Assembly: GCA_031550125.1 (NCBI GenBank)
Contig: JAVBOW010000018.1
Location: 1 to 64,000, forward strand
From: JAVBOW01 sp031550125
GTDB taxonomy: Bacteria > Bacteroidota > Bacteroidia > Bacteroidales > Rikenellaceae
DNA length: 64,000 nt
Direction of reading: 5' to 3'
The position numbers and the translations under genes are program-made. This document shows, in pieces, positions 40,735 through 49,324 of the stretch; positions within the stretch are counted from its first letter, which is position 1; each line of letters begins with the position of its first letter. The notes below the pieces were generated by a model, which was not told the origin of the DNA, did not search any database, and worked only from the letters and a program-made list of their open reading frames with translations.

Positions 40735-41967
40735 CTATTCGAGCACCTGGTAGACGGTATTGAGGAATTTCTGCCATATTCCGGTTGCAGGGATGCGGTT
40801 CGTGTAGAGCAATATTATAAGCCCTTCGCGGCGGTCTATCAGATAGTCGGTGTTGGCCATTCCTCCCCATATGAGCGACCCGGGATTTGGCATGGGCGTG
40901 AAGCGGCTTATGTTTCCGCCGGCGGCATCAGGTTCCGGAAGTACTCTGAATCCGATCCCGAAGCTGAAATCCTTGCCGTTGGAGTTGGGGTGGGGCAGGC
41001 AGTTTTCTCCCATTATCTCCAAGGTGCGCCGCCCGAGTATGCGGCGTCCGTTGAAGACGCCGTAATTGGCTATCATCTGACAGAAACGGGCGTAACCTTC
41101 GATAGTGCCGCTCAACCCCGTGCCTCCGGCGGCATATGTACGGTCCGGGCCGAAGGGATCGCGTCCGCTCCACATCTCCACAGGTTCGATGCCCCCTTTC
41201 CCCTTTTTATACATCGCCACGAACCTCGGACGACAACTATCGTCGAAATAATAGGCCATATCCTTTATTCCCAGAGGCTCCAGGATAACCTCCTGGACGT
41301 ATTCCTGTAGTGGCCTGCCTGAAAAATACTCTACAAGGTAGCCCCATACGTCGGCCGACGGATGGTAATGCCAGTCCGTACCCGGGTCGAACAACAGGGG
41401 CTGCTTCACCAACTGTTTGACGTATTCCTCAAGTGTAGCGTATTTGGGCTGTCCGGCGCTCCATTCTCCCGTTATGCCCGACGAGTGGCTCAACAGGTGG
41501 CGTATAAGCACCGGCGAGGCGGCTTTGCGTGTGACGTATGTGCCGTCGTCCTCCTTTTTGACGATTACCCGGTCTGTCATCTCCGGGATGTATTTCGACA
41601 CCGGGTCGTCCAGCTGGAATTTACCCTGCTCGTACAGGGTCATAAGCGCCACGGTTGTTATCGCCTTGGTTTGCGAGTACATGCGGAAGAGGTCGTCTTT
41701 TTGCAGCGGCGCGCGGCTTTCCATATCTCGCCAGCCGAAGGCTTTATTGTGGATAACCTGGCCATCCTTAGCTACGAATGTAAGGGCGTGCGGCAATTCG
41801 CCCCGCCGCACGAAATCGGTCAGCAGGGAGTCTATGCGGGCCAGGCGCGAGGCATCCACTTTAAGCGCCTTGAAATCGGGTTTGTAGTCGAACGACTGCG
41901 GCGCTTGCCCCGAGCCGGCCAACGCGCATGCGGCGAACATGGCCGAAAACAACCATTTTTTCATCAT
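40735..41967 (-). CDS. Exported serine hydrolase of the beta-lactamase (class C/EstB) family
   Basis: 410 aa from ATG at 41967 (41964 equally possible); the upstream TTG at 41985 lies in the promoter. Signal peptide about 2-21. The active-site SxxK is RMYSQTKA (Ser98, Lys101), the Tyr-motif equivalent is YHPSADVWGYLVE, and the C-terminal Lys/His-Thr-Gly equivalent is WGGMANTDY. The family includes esterases and D-alanyl peptidases as well as penicillinases; resistance is not implied. Stands alone between the OMP gene and hppA. Confidence 0.85.
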   Translation of the reverse strand: MMKKWLFSAMFAACALAGSGQAPQSFDYKPDFKALKVDASRLARIDSLLTDFVRRGELPHALTFVAKDGQVIHNKAFGWRDMESRAPLQKDDLFRMYSQTKAITTVALMTLYEQGKFQLDDPVSKYIPEMTDRVIVKKEDDGTYVTRKAASPVLIRHLLSHSSGITGEWSAGQPKYATLEEYVKQLVKQPLLFDPGTDWHYHPSADVWGYLVEYFSGRPLQEYVQEVILEPLGIKDMAYYFDDSCRPRFVAMYKKGKGGIEPVEMWSGRDPFGPDRTYAAGGTGLSGTIEGYARFCQMIANYGVFNGRRILGRRTLEIMGENCLPHPNSNGKDFSFGIGFRVLPEPDAAGGNISRFTPMPNPGSLIWGGMANTDYLIDRREGLIILLYTNRIPATGIWQKFLNTVYQVLE

Positions 41968-41982
41968 ATAGTCAAGTTTACG

Positions 41983-41990
41983 CAAATATA
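41983..41990 (-). promoter_or_regulatory. -7 box for the serine hydrolase gene
   Basis: Reads TATATTTG on the minus strand, 15 bases before ATG at 41967. It begins 1 base from the T-tract of the hppA terminator. Confidence 0.6.
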
Positions 41991-41991
41991 C

Positions 41992-42018
41992 GAAAAAGGG
42001 CGGACAAAAGTCCGCCCT
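41992..42018 (-). terminator. Terminator after hppA
   Basis: 9-bp perfect stem (42010-42018 with 41997-42005), TTTT loop, followed on the minus strand by TTTTT (41992-41996 region). Classic intrinsic terminator, 20 bases after the hppA stop. Confidence 0.85.
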
Positions 42019-42038
42019 GAAAATAAACAGAATCTGAT

Positions 42039-44264
42039 TTAGAATAAGCTGTAAGCCACGGTTAAGCCCGCCATGACTATGGCCACCATGCTCATCAGCT
42101 TCACCAGGATGTTGAGTGAGGGACCGGAGGTATCCTTGAAAGGATCGCCCACGGTGTCACCCACCACTGTAGCTTTGTGGTCGTTGGAGCCTTTGCCTCC
42201 GCAATTCCCCTCTTCTATGTATTTCTTGGCGTTATCCCATGCGCCGCCGGCATTGGCCATGAAGACGGCCAGCACGAAGCCTGCGCCCAGACCGCCTACC
42301 AAAAGGCCCATGACGCCGGCTACGCCGAATATGACGCCGGTGAGTACGGGGGCTATGATGGCCAGCAACGAGGGAAAGAGCATTTCGCGTTGCGCCCCGC
42401 GGGTGGATATCTCCACGCAGCGCGCATAGTCGGGCGTGGCTTTGCCTTCGAGTATGCCTTTTATCTCGCGGAATTGTCGGCGGACCTCTTCAACCATGCT
42501 TTGCGCGGCTCGCCCTACGGCGTTCATCGTCAGCCCGCAGAAGAGGAAAGCCATCATCGATCCGATAAATACGCCCACCAGCACCTTGGGATTCATAAGC
42601 GATATCTGGTAGTAATCCATAAAGTCGATTATGGAGGCGTCTGCCACTTTCTGGACCGCGCCGTTGGACAGGGTGATGAACTCCTGCCCGATGTGTATCA
42701 ATCCTATCTTTATCTCCTCGATATAGGATGCCAGCAGCGCCAGCGCCGTGAGGGCGGCCGATCCTATGGCGAATCCTTTTCCGGTCGCGGCGGTGGTGTT
42801 GCCCAGCGCGTCGAGCGCGTCTGTACGTTTGCGTACCTCTTTGGGCAGGCCGCTCATCTCTGCGTTGCCTCCCGCGTTGTCGGCTATGGGGCCGTAGGCG
42901 TCGGTGGCAAGCGTTATACCCAGCGTAGAGAGCATGCCCACGGCCGCTATACCTATGCCGTAGAGGCCCAAGCCGATATTGTTGGCCGAGATCATGTTGG
43001 CCACGTCGAATTGTATTGCGAACAGATAGGACAGAATGATGGCGATGCCTATGGTGATCACCGGTATGGCGGTGGATACCATGCCCAGTCCTATGCCCGA
43101 TATGATAACAGTGGCGGGGCCGGTGGCGGCGCAGTTGGCTATCTTCTGGGTGGGTTTATAGGAGTGGGATGTGTAATATTCGGTGGATTGCCCTATGATT
43201 ATGCCTGCCAGCAGGCCGGTGATCACCGAGCATGATACCCAACCCCAGTTGGGGAGGTCCAGGGACCACAGGATGACGAAAGTAGATATGGCGATGAGCG
43301 CCGAGCTTACGTTAACGCCCAAACCGAGAGAACCGAGCAGTTTCTTCATCGACGCGCCCTCTTTGGTGCGTACCAAAAATATGCCGAATATGGAGAGCAA
43401 TATACCTACGGCGGCTATGAGCATAGGCGCGAACACAGCTTTGAGCTGCAGCGCCTCGCCATCGGCGAAAGTGGAGTAGGCCGCCGCTCCCAGGGCTGCC
43501 GTAGCCAGTATGGAGCCGCAATAGCTTTCGTAAAGGTCTGCGCCCATGCCTGCTACGTCGCCTACATTGTCGCCCACATTGTCCGCTATGGTCGCGGGGT
43601 TGCGGGGGTCGTCTTCCGGAATCCCCGCTTCCACTTTGCCTACGAGGTCTGCGCCCACGTCTGCGGCTTTGGTGTAGATTCCGCCGCCTACGCGCGCGAA
43701 AAGCGCCTGCGTCGACGCGCCCATGCCGAACGTCAGCATGGTGGTGGTTATGACCACAAGTTTCTGCGTGCCGGTAACGTCAACGAAAGTGTTGAGTACG
43801 ACATACCATATCGAGATGTCGAGCAACCCGAGGCCGACGACCACCAGGCCCATCACCGCGCCGCTGCGGAAGGCCACCTTAAGGCCTCTGTCGAGCGATT
43901 CGCTGGCGGCCTGAGCCGTACGTCCCGAAGCGTAGGTTGCCGTCTTCATGCCGAAGAAGCCTGCAAGCCCGGAGAAGAACCCGCCCGATATGAATGCGAA
44001 AGGCACCCATGGATTCTGTACGCCCAGCCCGTATGCCAGGAATGCGAAAAAGAGCGACAGCACCACAAAAACGATAAGAACGATCTTGTATTGCTGCCAC
44101 AGGTAAGCCATAGCGCCCACGCGGACGTGTTGGGCGATCTCCCTCATACGTTCGTTCCCTTCGCTCTGGCGTTTCATCCACGAGAAGAAATACCATGCGA
44201 AACCGAGCGCAATTACAGATGCGGCAGGGATAAGCCAGAAAATTGCAGGTATCGAATTACCCAT
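42039..44264 (-). CDS. hppA: K+-dependent membrane pyrophosphatase (H+ or Na+ pump)
   Basis: 741 aa, about 16 membrane helices. It couples pyrophosphate hydrolysis to ion transport across the inner membrane. The PPi-binding acidic loops are visible: GADLVGKVEAGIPEDDPRNP, then ATIADNVGDNVGDVAGMGAD, and near the C-terminus GNCGGKGSNDHKATVVGDTVGDP. The position that separates subtypes reads GNTTAATGKGFAIG, with Ala where K+-independent pumps have Lys, so this belongs to the K+-dependent group. Whether it moves Na+ or H+ cannot be decided by eye. It has its own promoter and terminator. Confidence 0.95.
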   Translation of the reverse strand: MGNSIPAIFWLIPAASVIALGFAWYFFSWMKRQSEGNERMREIAQHVRVGAMAYLWQQYKIVLIVFVVLSLFFAFLAYGLGVQNPWVPFAFISGGFFSGLAGFFGMKTATYASGRTAQAASESLDRGLKVAFRSGAVMGLVVVGLGLLDISIWYVVLNTFVDVTGTQKLVVITTTMLTFGMGASTQALFARVGGGIYTKAADVGADLVGKVEAGIPEDDPRNPATIADNVGDNVGDVAGMGADLYESYCGSILATAALGAAAYSTFADGEALQLKAVFAPMLIAAVGILLSIFGIFLVRTKEGASMKKLLGSLGLGVNVSSALIAISTFVILWSLDLPNWGWVSCSVITGLLAGIIIGQSTEYYTSHSYKPTQKIANCAATGPATVIISGIGLGMVSTAIPVITIGIAIILSYLFAIQFDVANMISANNIGLGLYGIGIAAVGMLSTLGITLATDAYGPIADNAGGNAEMSGLPKEVRKRTDALDALGNTTAATGKGFAIGSAALTALALLASYIEEIKIGLIHIGQEFITLSNGAVQKVADASIIDFMDYYQISLMNPKVLVGVFIGSMMAFLFCGLTMNAVGRAAQSMVEEVRRQFREIKGILEGKATPDYARCVEISTRGAQREMLFPSLLAIIAPVLTGVIFGVAGVMGLLVGGLGAGFVLAVFMANAGGAWDNAKKYIEEGNCGGKGSNDHKATVVGDTVGDPFKDTSGPSLNILVKLMSMVAIVMAGLTVAYSLF

Positions 44265-44325
44265 AATCTCAACGATTTAATTAATAGTTAGGTTTTAGAA
44301 GGATTCTTAATGGTCCGGAATCATA

Positions 44326-44333
44326 CAAAGATA
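44326..44333 (-). promoter_or_regulatory. -7 box for hppA
   Basis: Reads TATCTTTG on the minus strand, 61 bases before the ATG at 44264. It starts within 7 bases of the hairpin of the preceding terminator. Confidence 0.6.
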
Positions 44334-44335
44334 CG

Positions 44336-44366
44336 AAAACAACCGGAATAGTGTATATCCCGGTTG
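44336..44366 (-). terminator. Terminator after the DUF2059-like gene
   Basis: 11-bp stem with one G-T wobble (44356-44366 with 44340-44350), 5-base loop, followed on the minus strand by TTTT (44336-44339). Confidence 0.75.
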
Positions 44367-44396
44367 CCTGTAAATCGACCGCAAAGCGTTTATTTT

Positions 44397-44819
44397 CTAT
44401 TCGGGCGTTTCCCGGACGCTTGGAATAAGGTCGGCCGCCATTTTTTCTGCACTCCCCATGGTTTCCGCGCTTGCCCTGTCCTGCGAGGCGGCCATCCGTT
44501 TCCCTTCGGGAGTTTTATAGAATTCTATGGCCTTGCGCAGGTCGTCGACGCTTATGTGTTTTTCATATACGGGGAGTAATATTTCCGGGAGCCTATCCTT
44601 CGCCTCTTTTGCCATCTCCTCTTTTATGGTTGCGTAATTGTCAAAACTCGAGGATTCGAATGCCGCGTTGAGAATAACGTCGCACGCCGACGATATTCCC
44701 GATACGTTCAGATAGGTCGTAAGTACGTCTTTGTACTCTTCATTGTTCTTATTCGATATGGATCCGGCGGCGACGAAGCCGAATACGACGATACATGTTA
44801 TCAACAATAACTTTCTCAT
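44397..44819 (-). CDS. Small exported DUF2059-like protein
   Basis: 140 aa from ATG at 44819 (ATG at 44837 possible). Signal peptide MRKLLLITCIVVFGFVAAGS. The mature part is helical: LTTYLNVSGISSACDVILNAAF, then KEAKDRLPEILLPVYEKHIS and VDDLRKAIEFYKTPEGKRMAAS. The phrase 'L..ai.FY.tpeGk.m' is characteristic of DUF2059 domains in exported proteins of unknown function. It ends at a good terminator and is divergent from the trmH-like gene. The long upstream extension of the frame is antisense to that gene and is not coding. Confidence 0.75.
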   Translation of the reverse strand: MRKLLLITCIVVFGFVAAGSISNKNNEEYKDVLTTYLNVSGISSACDVILNAAFESSSFDNYATIKEEMAKEAKDRLPEILLPVYEKHISVDDLRKAIEFYKTPEGKRMAASQDRASAETMGSAEKMAADLIPSVRETPE

Positions 44820-44888
44820 ATTGTATATATTTATCATAAAGTTCCGGATCATCCCCACAGCAAATAAGGGACCAAACGCAATTCGTGT

Positions 44889-44896
44889 TAACTTTG
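44889..44896 (+). promoter_or_regulatory. -7 box for the RNA methyltransferase gene
   Basis: TAACTTTG, 17 bases before the ATG at 44914. Confidence 0.6.
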
Positions 44897-44913
44897 CTCC
44901 GTAATATCGCCCT

Positions 44914-45444
44914 ATGGAGAAGATCAGTAACGACGGCCTGGGCCGTCCCTCGCCCGAAGAATTTGCCTCGATGGACAAAATGCCGGTGACGGTTGTATTG
45001 GATAACGTACGCAGCATGAATAATGTAGGTTCGTTTTTCCGTACCTGCGACGCTTTCGCCGCCGAGAGGATAATCCTATGCGGGATAACCGGTACGCCGC
45101 CCGACAAGGAGATACATAAAACCGCCCTCGGCGCGGAGCTTACCGTGCCGTGGGAGTATTGCCGGCAAACGGAGGAGTCGCTCGCCGCGTTGAAGGAACG
45201 CGGTTACACGCTCGTCGTCGCGGAACAGGTTAAGGGTGCGGCGACGCTTTCCCGTTTTCCCGTCGAAAAGGGACGTAAATACGCCGTGGTGTTCGGTAAT
45301 GAAGTGTCGGGAGTGTCGCAGCAGGCGGTGGATATGTGCGATATGGCTGTGGAGATACCCCAGGCGGGGACAAAACATTCGCTCAACGTGGCCGTCTCCG
45401 GCGGCGTCGTGCTTTGGCGTTTTTTCGAATTTTTCTCTATATAA
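44914..45444 (+). CDS. SpoU/TrmH-family RNA methyltransferase
   Basis: 176 aa, the minimal SPOUT domain without the extra N-terminal module of RlmB. Motif 1 is LDNVRSMNNVGSFFRTCDAF (Asn and Arg conserved), motif 2 VVFGNEVSGVSQQ, motif 3 IPQAGTKHSLNVAVSGG, where the trefoil knot binds SAM. These enzymes 2'-O-methylate ribose in tRNA or rRNA. The exact RNA target is not decidable from this. Monocistronic, divergent from the DUF2059-like gene. Confidence 0.88.
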   Translation: MEKISNDGLGRPSPEEFASMDKMPVTVVLDNVRSMNNVGSFFRTCDAFAAERIILCGITGTPPDKEIHKTALGAELTVPWEYCRQTEESLAALKERGYTLVVAEQVKGAATLSRFPVEKGRKYAVVFGNEVSGVSQQAVDMCDMAVEIPQAGTKHSLNVAVSGGVVLWRFFEFFSI

Positions 45445-45498
45445 GGGATTTCCGTCACGGAGCCTACTCACGCAGGCAGGCGCCTGGCAGTGCGCTGC

Positions 45499-46035
45499 CT
45501 ATGCGGAAGGAACGGTGTTAACTCCCTTGGAATGTTTGGCCCAGTTGCCGTGTGCGCGCAGCACCTGCTCCACGACGTCCCTCACGCAACCTTTGCCGCC
45601 TTCGTATTGCGATACGTAACGCGATATTTCGATTATTTCAGACGCGGCGTCGGCGGGGCATACCGGCATACCCACGTAGGCCATGGCTTCGCTGTCGGGA
45701 ATATCGTCGCCCATGAACATCACCTCGCCGGGCTGCAGCCCGAAATCGTCCATGAACTCTTTGAGCATCGTTATTTTGTCGGCGCAGTTGGTGTAAAGAC
45801 GGTTAACCCCCAGCATTCGGAAGCGGGCGTCGAGCGTCTTGCCGTGTCCGCCGCTTATTATGCACACCGGATAGCCCATCTTGATGGCGTAGGCGACGGC
45901 GTAGCCATCCTTGGCGTTGTACTTGCGGACGAAATCGCCGTCCGCGGTAACTATTATGCCGCCGTCCGTGAACACCCCGTCCACGTCAAACACAAAAGCC
46001 TTTACGGACGCTAAATCTTCTTTGAAGGTTCCCAT
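45499..46035 (-). CDS. kdsC: KdsC-type 3-deoxy-D-manno-octulosonate 8-phosphate phosphatase
   Basis: 178 aa, HAD phosphatase without a cap. Motif I FVFDVDGVFTDGG (about 15-27), then CIISGGHG for motif II, Lys near ADKITMLKEF, and FMGDDIPDSEAM for motif IV. Such small HADs form tetramers and remove phosphate from KDO-8-P in lipopolysaccharide synthesis. Its start overlaps the end of the DUF2520 gene by 25 bases; the DUF2520-kdsC order is common in Bacteroidota. Confidence 0.87.
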   Translation of the reverse strand: MGTFKEDLASVKAFVFDVDGVFTDGGIIVTADGDFVRKYNAKDGYAVAYAIKMGYPVCIISGGHGKTLDARFRMLGVNRLYTNCADKITMLKEFMDDFGLQPGEVMFMGDDIPDSEAMAYVGMPVCPADAASEIIEISRYVSQYEGGKGCVRDVVEQVLRAHGNWAKHSKGVNTVPSA

Positions 46036-46787
46036 ATGTTATCACTCAATTTTACGTATATCTCTTGCATGGCCGGATCGTCCGACAGCATTTCCGCATG
46101 CCGCCGCACGGTGGCAACGTCTCCCCTCGACGCGGGTCCCGTCTGCACGTCGCGCGGCGAGCGGGCGGCGCATGCTTTGGCGGCGGTTTCGACTATCAGC
46201 GGCCCGAGCATATCGAACGGCAGCCCGGCCCTGCTGGCAAGCGTTTCGGCCGCCGCATACATGTGGTTGACGAAGTTGCAGGCGAAGACGGCCGCGAGAT
46301 GTATCTGCACCCGCTGCGCCGAGCCCATACGCGCCACTCTGCCCGACAGAGCGCTGGCTACGCGCTCGGCGCATTCCAACGCATATGGCGTGCATCCCTC
46401 CACAAGCAGCGGCACGACGGACAGGTCGGCGCGTCGCCCTTTGCTGAACGTCTGCAGCGGATAAAGCACGCCCCGGTGCGCTATCTTTTCCGAAAGCGCG
46501 TCGGCGGGGACGCTTCCCGCGGTGTGCAGCACGACGCCGTGTCCGAAATCCAATTGTGCCGACACCGGGCCTATGGCCGCGTCGCTCACGGCGACGATAT
46601 ATACGTCCGCCGTCTCCAATCCTTCCGGCGACGAGGCAAAGTCGCAACCGCACGCCTGCGCCAGCCGTCCTCCCCCGGCTTTGTCGCGGGCATAGATCTG
46701 CACGAGTTCCAGCGCGTCGTTCAGCGCCGCGGCCTCGGCAAGCGCCCATGCCACATTGCCGCTCCCTATGATAGCAAGGCGGGTCAT
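46011..46787 (-). CDS. Rossmann-fold protein with DUF2520 domain
   Basis: 258 aa. Dinucleotide-binding N-terminus RLAIIGSGNVAWALAEAAAL, then VAVSDAAIGPV, and a C-terminal helical DUF2520 domain containing FACNFVNHMYAAAETLASRA and ARSPRDVQTGPASRGD. The overall shape is that of pyrroline-5-carboxylate reductase/ketopantoate reductase relatives; the substrate of DUF2520 proteins is unknown. It is between brkB (4-base overlap) and kdsC (25-base overlap). Confidence 0.85.
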   Translation of the reverse strand: MTRLAIIGSGNVAWALAEAAALNDALELVQIYARDKAGGGRLAQACGCDFASSPEGLETADVYIVAVSDAAIGPVSAQLDFGHGVVLHTAGSVPADALSEKIAHRGVLYPLQTFSKGRRADLSVVPLLVEGCTPYALECAERVASALSGRVARMGSAQRVQIHLAAVFACNFVNHMYAAAETLASRAGLPFDMLGPLIVETAAKACAARSPRDVQTGPASRGDVATVRRHAEMLSDDPAMQEIYVKLSDNIWEPSKKI

Positions 46788-48088
46788 TTGATCTCCATCA
46801 ACAGTATGTTGTCGGGCGAAGAATGGCTCTCGCTCCGCGCCTTGTCGAGCATTTGGCTTATACGGCGCAACTGATGGTTTGACGAGAAGTCGAAATCGGA
46901 CTCCCCGCGCAGCTCCACGCTGTCCGTGACGTCGCGTATAGTTATCTTATGTATGTCGCGTGCGGGAATGTACAGGTTAACCCTCTCGTCCTGCGTGTTT
47001 TGTACGGCCGACAGCAGTCCTGCGCTCTCAAGGTCGAAAACCACGTCGCGTACTATCCTCAGCGGCATATTGAGTTCAGAGGCTATGATCTCGGTGGTTA
47101 CGGCTCCGCGCCCCTCCACGAAATGACGTATGGCCACGAGCATCGACGCCACCATGACTTTGCGGCGGTGGTCGTAGCTCATCTTCATCGATTCGCGCTC
47201 CTGCTCGTATTTGGATATGTTCTGGTAGGCGAACGAAAGTTCGGCCCCGAAAAGCAGTATCTGCCAGCTGCTCTGAACCCAGATAAGGAAGAGCGGCAGG
47301 GCGGCGAAACTACCGTATATGGCGTTGTATGAGGTCATCCACGTCTGCGCGTAGACGTATCCGACCTGAAAAAGCTGGAATACGGTCCCGGCGATTATGC
47401 CGGCCTGTATGCCGCTGCGGAGTTTAACCCGCGTGTTAGGCATCACGCAGTAGATGAACGTGAACATTATCCAGATCACCACCACCGACACCAGCCCGTA
47501 AAGCAGCTCCACTATCACCGACGAGGAGTAATTGGATATCTGGGTCTTTATATATATGGCCAGCGAGTTTGATATGATGAACAGGATAGGGGCCACGAAC
47601 ACCACGGCAAGGTAGTCGCTGAATTTGCGCGCCAGCGAGCGCGATTTGCGTACCTCCCAAATATTGTTGAATGCGTCCTCGACATTGCCGAACACCCTCA
47701 TTACGGCCCACACCAGCGTGACGAAGCCCACAGAGGCGATTATACCCCCTTTGGTCCGCAGCAGCAGGTTGTTGGCAAAGGCAAGCACGTTGTCTATTAT
47801 TTCGCGGTATTCGGGAAATTTGGCGTAGAGGTAATCTTGGAACGACGTGTCCACGCCGAAACCCTTTACCACGCCGAATATCATGGCCGCCAACGGCACG
47901 ATGGACATGAGGGTGTAGAAAGTGAGGGCCGCGGAGGTTAGCACCATGTTATGCTCGCCGAATCCTTTGACCATATATATTATGATCTTTATCTGGCGGA
48001 CGCCCCAACGCACCCGGCCGGAGCGGTATTCTTCCTCCTTTTTATTCCATATGCCGTTGGTTATGAATTCTATCGCTTTTTTCACCAT
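46784..48088 (-). CDS. YihY/BrkB-family membrane protein
   Basis: 434 aa from ATG at 48088; the frame to 48112 runs into the promoter. Six membrane helices of the UPF0761/BrkB family: HNMVLTSAALTFYTLMSIVP, GGIIASVGFVTLVWAVMRVF, YGLVSVVVIWIMFTFIYCVM and others. After the last helix, a cytoplasmic region (about 310-434) resembles a winged helix (EIIASELNMPLRIVRDVVFD) found in Bacteroidota members. Historically confused with RNase BN. Function unsettled; perhaps transport. First gene of the brkB-DUF2520-kdsC transcript. Confidence 0.88.
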   Translation of the reverse strand: MVKKAIEFITNGIWNKKEEEYRSGRVRWGVRQIKIIIYMVKGFGEHNMVLTSAALTFYTLMSIVPLAAMIFGVVKGFGVDTSFQDYLYAKFPEYREIIDNVLAFANNLLLRTKGGIIASVGFVTLVWAVMRVFGNVEDAFNNIWEVRKSRSLARKFSDYLAVVFVAPILFIISNSLAIYIKTQISNYSSSVIVELLYGLVSVVVIWIMFTFIYCVMPNTRVKLRSGIQAGIIAGTVFQLFQVGYVYAQTWMTSYNAIYGSFAALPLFLIWVQSSWQILLFGAELSFAYQNISKYEQERESMKMSYDHRRKVMVASMLVAIRHFVEGRGAVTTEIIASELNMPLRIVRDVVFDLESAGLLSAVQNTQDERVNLYIPARDIHKITIRDVTDSVELRGESDFDFSSNHQLRRISQMLDKARSESHSSPDNILLMEIK

Positions 48089-48109
48089 GATGAGCGTGTT
48101 TATATTTCG

Positions 48110-48117
48110 CAAAGATA
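48110..48117 (-). promoter_or_regulatory. -7 box for brkB operon
   Basis: Reads TATCTTTG on the minus strand, 21 bases before the ATG at 48088 and directly after the stop of the upstream gene (48119). Confidence 0.6.
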
Positions 48118-48118
48118 A

Positions 48119-49324
48119 TCATTCGCTGGTTTCGCGCAAAAACATTGCAATTTGCCTGCCGCCGGCGATCGTAAAGGCAATTATCGCCTCCGCGCCCTCT
48201 TTCACTCCCAGCCGGCGGGCTATCTCGGCGTTCTGTATGGGGAATCCAAGCTGCATTATCTGCACGCGTTTTATTCCGTCGGCGTTAAGTTTGGCTGCCA
48301 GACGCCTGGCGTTGTACGGCTCCAGGGAGAGTATTTCGAAACAACGGCACAGCCTGCTCTCTATTGGTTTGTCGCAATAGATATAACCGTTGTCCGATTC
48401 GCACCACGCGCCATTGGCGGCGGCGAAACGGCGAGCGAGGCGCATTTTCCTGAGCGATGCGTCGGGCATGGCCAGATAGCGGAAATGCGTAGGGAAAGGC
48501 TCCGGCGCACAATCGTTTCCCTCTGCCAACCACGCCTCGAACGTCTCGCCGCCCGCCGCTGAAGCCCTTAAAACGGGGTGGGGAATGTGCGGCCCGGTCT
48601 CTACGAGCAACTCTTTGCATTCGCCCCTGAGCGACACGGCCTCGGCGATGACTCCCGGCCCGAATATCCTTACGGCCTGGACGGCGTCGAATAGCGGCGA
48701 GAGTTTTATCACCAGCCTGTCCGTTATCGCGGCAAGCCTGCCGCGCAGGGCAAGTATGTCGGGCGAGCAATCTTCCAGCAGCACGAGTTTGCGGTTGTTC
48801 CCGCCGCGGCGGTCGGGATCGGCGTAAACCATGTCGGCCTTCACCCCGGGACGGGCCAGGAACTCCTCCGCCGGCATATTCACCACGTCTATGTTCATTA
48901 TGCCCATACGTGCGAAATTGTACCGCGCCACGTCGGCAAGCACGGGGTTGCGCTCCAGTGCCGTGACGTGCCTGAATCGGGATGCGAAATTGGCCGAATC
49001 TACGCCCAAACCACATGTCAGGTCGATGCATTCGTCGCCTTCATAGCGTTTATGGGCGGCACATTCCATGCTTCCGGCCTGCTCGAAGGACAGAGGAGGG
49101 ATTATGCAGCGGGCTTCGAAATAATGCGGCAGTTTGGTGCGCGCGCGCTGCAGGTATTTGATCTGCGTGGCGACTATGCCCGCCGCTCCCGCGACGCCGG
49201 AAGAGGCCAGGCGCGCGGCCACCTGTTTGCTGGCCGCAACCGACGCCGGGTCGGCATTTATATATTCCTCGACGATCTGCCCGGCAACCTCGCCGCACAG
49301 CAGCCCTAATTGTTCTGAAGTCAT
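48119..49324 (-). CDS. Class I SAM methyltransferase with THUMP-like C-terminus
   Basis: 401 aa from ATG at 49324, overlapping the comEC stop (ATGA). An N-terminal helical domain (1-90) is followed by the SAM fold: motif I DECIDLTCGLGVDSANFA (about 97-114) and the VYADPDRRGG active-site segment (about 167-175). A C-terminal THUMP-like domain (about 330-401) includes RIQIMQLGFPIQNAEIARRLG-like sequence. It resembles Bacteroidota proteins annotated as RNA methyltransferases; the substrate is unknown. It is the third gene in the xerD-comEC transcript. Confidence 0.82.
   Translation of the reverse strand: MTSEQLGLLCGEVAGQIVEEYINADPASVAASKQVAARLASSGVAGAAGIVATQIKYLQRARTKLPHYFEARCIIPPLSFEQAGSMECAAHKRYEGDECIDLTCGLGVDSANFASRFRHVTALERNPVLADVARYNFARMGIMNIDVVNMPAEEFLARPGVKADMVYADPDRRGGNNRKLVLLEDCSPDILALRGRLAAITDRLVIKLSPLFDAVQAVRIFGPGVIAEAVSLRGECKELLVETGPHIPHPVLRASAAGGETFEAWLAEGNDCAPEPFPTHFRYLAMPDASLRKMRLARRFAAANGAWCESDNGYIYCDKPIESRLCRCFEILSLEPYNARRLAAKLNADGIKRVQIMQLGFPIQNAEIARRLGVKEGAEAIIAFTIAGGRQIAMFLRETSE

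Noticed and set aside
40735..41967. Antibiotic-resistance beta-lactamase
   Set aside because: The SxxK family includes many esterases and peptidases; Tyr and Lys-Thr-Gly motifs deviate (WGGMANT), so resistance cannot be claimed.
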